Positions 59,503 through 64,000 of a stretch of DNA of 64,000 nt are shown piece by piece (position 1 is the first letter of the stretch; each line of letters opens with the position of its first letter). Under the pieces are notes generated by a model that saw nothing but the letters and a program-made list of their open reading frames with translations, was not told the origin of the DNA and did not search any database. Position numbers and translations under genes: made by a program. Location: assembly GCF_000975035.1 (NCBI RefSeq), contig NZ_BBRA01000001.1, positions 1,590,838-1,654,837 on the forward strand. Direction: 5' to 3'. This DNA is from Demequina flava. GTDB lineage: Bacteria > Actinomycetota > Actinomycetes > Actinomycetales > Demequinaceae.

Positions 59503-62500
59503 ATGAGTCCAGCGCGCCTCGCTGTGCGCGCGGTCGTGGTCAGTGACGGGCTCCAAGCCCGCCTCGCCGCAGTGCTCAATTCCGTTGTCGCTCAAGACCC
59601 CGCACCCGACTCCATCGATTTGGTGATGGTGGGCGGAGCTGCCGCCCCCGAGAACCTGCCGTCCCCGGCCATCACGGTTCATCACTCAGACGCTCCTGAC
59701 TTTTCCCGCGCCGTTGACGCTGCGATCTCGCAGTACCCGGCCGCGCCCGGAGAACTGCTGTGGTTGCTTCACGACGACTCCGCGCCACTTCCCGGGGCCC
59801 TCGGCCTTCAGCTCGCCACCGCTCGCAAGCGCCATCGCGCCGGCGTGATCGGTGCCAGCCAGGTGCAATGGGACGACCCCACCCGGCTGATCGGGATGGG
59901 GGCCACCATGACTCGTTGGGGCGCGCGGCGACTCAACCTCGTAGAAGAGGGAGACGTCGATCAAGGGCAGTACGACGATCTCGATGATGTCCTGTCCGTA
60001 TCCATGGCCGGCGCGCTCGTGCGCCGGGAGCTGTGGGACGAGCTCGGCGGTCTCGACCCCGCGTATCGCGGTTGGTCGGACAGCGCGGACTTCTGCCGTC
60101 GGGCCTGGCGCGCTCAGTGGGACGTCGTTGTGGTTCCACGAGCGAAGGTTCGGCACGCCCAGCACCGACTGCACGGTGTGCGCGGCGGTCACGCAAGCCG
60201 GGTGTCGACCTACAGCGCCCGGCGTGCATCGGAGTGGTTCCAAGCGCTGGTGCATGGCCCGTGGTTGATGATCCTCCCGCTCGTGCTGGGGTCGGTGGTG
60301 TCCTCGCTGGGCCGGGTATTGCTGCGTATCGCGCAAAACGATCCTCGTATGGCGGCGGCCGATGCTTTGGTGCCGTTTCGCGTGTTGGCGACACTTCATC
60401 GCGTGCCCGGGGCGCGCATGCGAGTCCGCCGAGCAGGCTTGCGGGGCGCCGCCGCCCGCGCGATTGAGCGTCCGTTGCTGGCGAGTCCGCGGCAGGTGCG
60501 TCATGAGACGCGGTCTCGCGAGTGGGGCGCCTACGAGAGCTGGCGTGCCGCGTCCACACCGCCAGAACTCATTCGCGCGGAACTGGCGACCGCCGCGCGC
60601 CGGCGCCGTTCAACGCTGATCCTCGTCGCCGTCGTTGCCGCAGCCGTTTCCGTGATGCGGCATCCGGATTGGTTCGCGGGCGCTGTGACGGGACGCATGC
60701 TCGCCTCCGACGCCCTCGGGATCACAGACTTGGGTTGGCACGACTTGTGGCAGCGCGGTCTCAGCGGGTGGACTGAGCAGGCGCTCGGCGCCCCTTCCAT
60801 CGACGGTGGCTTGTCGCTTGTGCTGTTGCCGTTGGCGTTCTTCCCCGGCGGGCTTGCCGTTGGGCTCGTGGTGGTCATGGGTCTTGCTCCTTTGTGGGCG
60901 GCACTTGGCGCGTGGGCCGCGACGGGAACGCTGACCCGGTCCCGCACCGTGCGCGCGCTGTCTGCCCTGGTATACGCACTAGCGCCAGTTGCGGTCATCG
61001 CTGGGGACGACGGTCGCGTAGCCGCCGTGCTGGTGCACCTGGCACTGCCATGGGTCGTCTTTGGTGTGATGCGTGGAGGCGGCTGGCACGCCGGTGAGCG
61101 CATTGGCGAAGGCGACGAGTTCCCCGAGCGTCCCACCGCGTCTCCGAGCGCGGCGGCAGGGGCTGCGGTTGCACTGACGGTCGTCGTGATTGCCGCCCCC
61201 CTGATGGTGATCCCCGTCGTCGTCGGCTGCGCCTTGCTTGGCGCGCTCGCCCGGTCAGTGCGTAAGCGCATGTGGGCGATGGCTCTTCCCCCGCTCGCAG
61301 TGGCGCTCCCTGGACTGTTCGCGGTCATCGCGCAAGGAACCGTCACAGCTGACGCCTGGAGTGTGCTCGCTCGCGAGCCGGGGCCATCCCTGAACTCTGC
61401 GGCCTCCCCCCTCGACCTGTTGCTGTCCGCGGCGGCTACCGCCGCGCCGGAGTGGCTGACGTGGACGTCGATGCTCGTCGTACCGGTGGCCCTCGGAGCC
61501 GCCGCAATCGCCACCGTCGTAGGCCGCCGCTGGGTGCTGTCGTCCGTGGGGGTTGCCGTCGCGATTGTCGGCGTTGCCATTGCGCAACTGTCCGCGTCGA
61601 CGGTGGTGTCGCCCGATGACGGACTCGGTACCGGAGCCGCCAACGGCTGGGCGGGGCCCGGCCTCTCCGTGACGCTGATGGGCGTACTGATCACGGTCGC
61701 GGGTGCCTCCCGCGGTTGGTGGGACCGCGGCGAAGGCCGCGCACGCACGGCGACCCGCACGGTGCAGATCGTGGCGGCATCGGCTGTCGGCGTGATCGTG
61801 GCAGGACACGGCATCGCCGTCGCCTGGCCCACGAGCGATCGCGATGGCGTGAGCTCGGTCTCGACGGACGTCATCCCGCTTGTGGCCGCCCTCGAACTCG
61901 ACCAGCCCACTCGGCAGCGCGTTCTCGTGTTGTCGGACTCGGGAGACGCCATCACCGGCACGGTGATGTCGACCGACGGAACTGAGGTCCTGAGCACCGC
62001 GGGCGAGCTCGTGGGCGACGGCCGGCCCGCAGCGCGGACGACGGGCACGCCGGTCGTCACCGTCGCGGCGCTCAACGAGGCCGTCGCGGGAGTCATTGGC
62101 GGCGCCGAGGGTGCGCCGGATGACCTCGCTGAGTGGGGCATTGGCGTCATCGTTGCCGCCCCAGGTGCGGAGCGTGCTGCCAGCGCGCTCGCCCAATCCG
62201 ACGCGCTGCAACTATTGGGATCCTCGGACCGCGGAACGACATGGAAGGTCGCGCGTTCCGAGTCCGATGCCCCGGTCGCGCGCATGTGGGTCGAGGCTGA
62301 CGGAGCCGTGAGCGTGGTCCCGATGGGGCGTACCGGAGGCGAGCTCGACCTCGAGGCGCCGGTGACCGGCACTGTCGTGATGGCAGCATCGGCCGACGAG
62401 AAGTGGCACGCCACGCTCAACGGAGCCGCACTGGAGCGCGTCGAAGACCCATTGGGACGTGTGGCCTTCGCAGTCGACGGTGAAGGGACCCTTGTCGTCA

Positions 62501-62616
62501 CCTACGACGACGCCATGCACACCGCGTGGTGGTGGGCCGGACTCATTGCACTCGCATGGGCATTGCTGGGTTCCATCCCGCTACCGACACGACTCTTTAG
62601 GGAGGCCCGCGCATGA
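59503..62616 (+). CDS. Large membrane glycosyltransferase family 2 protein
   Basis: 1037 residues. The N-terminal GT2-like domain (about 1-250) has the acidic motif LWLLHDDSAPLPGAL and AYRGWSDSADFCRRAW. About twelve membrane helices follow (about 250-300 and 370-770), then an extracytoplasmic beta-rich domain to the end with a last helix (AWWWAGLIALAWALL). Such proteins are encoded next to whiB2 in actinobacteria and are thought to build wall or surface glycans; the substrate is unknown. It overlaps the DUF5719 gene by four bases. Confidence 0.9.
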   Translation: MSPARLAVRAVVVSDGLQARLAAVLNSVVAQDPAPDSIDLVMVGGAAAPENLPSPAITVHHSDAPDFSRAVDAAISQYPAAPGELLWLLHDDSAPLPGALGLQLATARKRHRAGVIGASQVQWDDPTRLIGMGATMTRWGARRLNLVEEGDVDQGQYDDLDDVLSVSMAGALVRRELWDELGGLDPAYRGWSDSADFCRRAWRAQWDVVVVPRAKVRHAQHRLHGVRGGHASRVSTYSARRASEWFQALVHGPWLMILPLVLGSVVSSLGRVLLRIAQNDPRMAAADALVPFRVLATLHRVPGARMRVRRAGLRGAAARAIERPLLASPRQVRHETRSREWGAYESWRAASTPPELIRAELATAARRRRSTLILVAVVAAAVSVMRHPDWFAGAVTGRMLASDALGITDLGWHDLWQRGLSGWTEQALGAPSIDGGLSLVLLPLAFFPGGLAVGLVVVMGLAPLWAALGAWAATGTLTRSRTVRALSALVYALAPVAVIAGDDGRVAAVLVHLALPWVVFGVMRGGGWHAGERIGEGDEFPERPTASPSAAAGAAVALTVVVIAAPLMVIPVVVGCALLGALARSVRKRMWAMALPPLAVALPGLFAVIAQGTVTADAWSVLAREPGPSLNSAASPLDLLLSAAATAAPEWLTWTSMLVVPVALGAAAIATVVGRRWVLSSVGVAVAIVGVAIAQLSASTVVSPDDGLGTGAANGWAGPGLSVTLMGVLITVAGASRGWWDRGEGRARTATRTVQIVAASAVGVIVAGHGIAVAWPTSDRDGVSSVSTDVIPLVAALELDQPTRQRVLVLSDSGDAITGTVMSTDGTEVLSTAGELVGDGRPAARTTGTPVVTVAALNEAVAGVIGGAEGAPDDLAEWGIGVIVAAPGAERAASALAQSDALQLLGSSDRGTTWKVARSESDAPVARMWVEADGAVSVVPMGRTGGELDLEAPVTGTVVMAASADEKWHATLNGAALERVEDPLGRVAFAVDGEGTLVVTYDDAMHTAWWWAGLIALAWALLGSIPLPTRLFREARA

Positions 62617-63926
62617 AGTGGACCGCGGCTATCCCCGTTGCACTCGCGGCCGTCGCCGTCGTGGGGGTGTCGGTCATCGACCTCCCGTCTACCGAGTCCG
62701 GCCCTGATCCGGTCGCCACGACGCTCGCCGTCAGCCCCTCGGACCAGCCTGCCGTCTGTCCCGGCCCGCTCGAGATTCCCGTCGGAGAAGTCGCCAGCGG
62801 CGACAGCGACCTCGACTCCGGATCTGAAGACCGCGCCCTGTCGGTCTCTCCTGAGCCATCGGAAGACATCGGCGAGGGCAGTGCCGTCGACGCCACCGTG
62901 GCCACGTCGCTAGAGCGAGTGGGTACCGGTGACATCGCGTCCCTCGCGGGACTGACCTGCGCTCCGCCGCGCCAGGACCAGTGGATCGTTGCCGGATCGA
63001 CGGCGCTGGGTTCCAGCGCTCGGGCAGTGCTGGCCAACCCCTCCGCCGCAACCGTCCGGGTGTCGATCACCCTGTACGGACCGGTCAGCCTTGATGGCCA
63101 GGAGTCGTTCACGACCGTGGTGGGTCCGCACTCCCAAGTCTCCGTGCTCGTCGAGAGCATCGAGCCAGAGATGCCGACACTAGCGATGCGCATCCAGGCA
63201 GGCGGTGTGGGAATCACTGCCGCGTTGCAGGACTCACGCCTGGACGGATTTACCGCCGCGGGTAGCGACTGGGCCACGGCATCGGCCTTCGGAACAGAAC
63301 TCGCCGTTCCCGTGGCGGGGCCATCCGATGCCGACGCTCCCGCCGCGCTACGCCTCGTCGCGCCCGAGGACGCCTCCGTGAGCCTCGCGATGGTCGACGA
63401 AGATGGTCGCCGCGAGTGGCTCGACGGCGAGACGCTCAATCTCGAGGCCGGACTTGTCACGGACGTCACCATCCCGGCCGGTGACGCGGGCGCCGTCTTC
63501 GTCTCGTCGGACGTGCCAGTGGCAGCGGCAACGATCGCGAGGACCGTCTACGACATCGAGGACTCGGACCTGAGCGCCGGAGATCTGGCCTGGGTTCCCG
63601 CTCAGTCCGTCGGCGACGCGACCGAGCGTGCGGTCGTGGCTCCCGACGGGGACCTCACTGTGGTGGCTGCGAGCGCGACGTCGGACCGGCTGGTGCTCAC
63701 TGATCAGTCGGGCGCCACCGTCCTTGATGAGCGCGTGTTCGCGGACTCAGCGGCCGTCTTCCCTCTGGATGTGCCGGCGGGCACCCAGGTGACCAGCGCA
63801 TCGGCCGTCACCTGGGCCGTGTCCGTTCGGGACGGAGGCTTCATGACTGCCCTCACCCCACGGGCGCTTGAACGCCTCCCGCAGGAGGTCACGCTCGAGG
63901 CCGGCCCCTACGCAGGAACGCCCTAG
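62613..63926 (+). CDS. DUF5719 family secreted/anchored protein
   Basis: 437 residues. One N-terminal hydrophobic segment (AAIPVALAAVAVVGVSVI) acts as signal or anchor; the rest is an acidic, beta-rich extracytoplasmic domain with repeated Val/Thr/Ser strands (VRVSITLYGPVSLDG, VTDVTIPAGDAGAVFVSS). Function unknown. It is translationally coupled (ATGA) to the large glycosyltransferase gene, as in related genomes, so the two probably act together at the wall. Two repeat 9-mers (63279, 63798) lie within. Confidence 0.85.
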   Translation: MKWTAAIPVALAAVAVVGVSVIDLPSTESGPDPVATTLAVSPSDQPAVCPGPLEIPVGEVASGDSDLDSGSEDRALSVSPEPSEDIGEGSAVDATVATSLERVGTGDIASLAGLTCAPPRQDQWIVAGSTALGSSARAVLANPSAATVRVSITLYGPVSLDGQESFTTVVGPHSQVSVLVESIEPEMPTLAMRIQAGGVGITAALQDSRLDGFTAAGSDWATASAFGTELAVPVAGPSDADAPAALRLVAPEDASVSLAMVDEDGRREWLDGETLNLEAGLVTDVTIPAGDAGAVFVSSDVPVAAATIARTVYDIEDSDLSAGDLAWVPAQSVGDATERAVVAPDGDLTVVAASATSDRLVLTDQSGATVLDERVFADSAAVFPLDVPAGTQVTSASAVTWAVSVRDGGFMTALTPRALERLPQEVTLEAGPYAGTP

Positions 63927-63938
63927 CCGGGACGGCTC

Positions 63939-64000
63939 AAGCGCCGGACCCGTACTCCGGGTCAATCTCTTCGGGCGTGCGCCCCACGAGGTGCGCGAGG
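63939..64000 (-). CDS. C-terminal end of a gene cut by the window
   Basis: On the minus strand the frame reads LAHLVGRTPEEIDPEYGSGA then TGA (63939-63941). It converges on the DUF5719 gene with a 12-base gap. Too short to assign a family. Confidence 0.6.

Overview
The window is a high-GC (about two-thirds G+C by eye), gene-dense chromosomal segment of a Gram-positive actinobacterium. The evidence is a WhiB-family Fe-S regulator, DUF501, DUF1206, DUF4307 and DUF5719 proteins, a DUF222-HNH gene, the eno-ftsB-DUF501-ppx cluster, the coproporphyrin-dependent haem branch with HemQ, an IdeR/DtxR-type iron box, and promoters with TANNNT -10 boxes. Order Micrococcales is my best guess; genus cannot be fixed from this sequence. 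I see no prophage, insertion sequence, CRISPR array or replication origin.

Layout. 1-5.5 kb: a sugar-acid module, with an enolase-superfamily dehydratase and a FadR-type regulator divergent from a sugar ABC transporter that has no ATPase gene. 5.8-8.3 kb: glmU-prs. 8.4-11.5 kb: a PAP2 phosphatase, a DUF1206 membrane protein, rplY and pth. 11.6-14.9 kb: a beta-phosphoglucomutase-like HAD enzyme overlapping a GH65 disaccharide phosphorylase. 15-17.6 kb: a polar amino-acid ABC transporter. 17.7-22.5 kb: a cupin, an amidohydrolase, a divergent S-adenosylhomocysteine-hydrolase homologue and a DUF222-HNH protein. 22.7-31.4 kb: mfd, a lipoprotein, mazG, eno, ftsB, DUF501, ppx and a tRNA. 31.6-40 kb: a Bax-inhibitor-like protein, a CE7 esterase, LtrA, msrA, an AI-2E-type exporter, rlmC, a NodB deacetylase and greA. 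40-44 kb: DUF4307, a small membrane protein, haemolysin III, uppS and PIN-PhoH. 44-49.5 kb: an iron-regulated siderophore uptake operon. 49.6-55.3 kb: haem genes hemA and hemE-cgoX-hemQ-hemH. 55.4-64 kb: two LCP proteins, a GT2 enzyme, whiB, a large membrane glycosyltransferase and a DUF5719 protein, a cell-envelope assembly cluster.

The most unusual feature is a dispersed sequence family, GGGCCGATGC, often extended to about GGGCCGATGCTGGGGTTACC. By eye I count about 36 copies of the 9-mer GGCCGATGC on both strands, where base composition predicts one or two. Complete inverted pairs form long hairpins, and all four lie where two genes converge (or, at the left edge, appear to), so they probably act as bidirectional terminators. 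Single copies lie near gene 3' ends, in other gaps, and in the variable tails of proteins. The pattern resembles DNA-uptake signals or REP elements in other bacteria; its role here is unknown.

Other points of interest are a tRNA with a UAA anticodon but a short variable loop, an AhcY homologue lacking several catalytic residues, a heavily folded phoH leader, and strong hairpins after both solute-binding-protein genes that lie inside operons.
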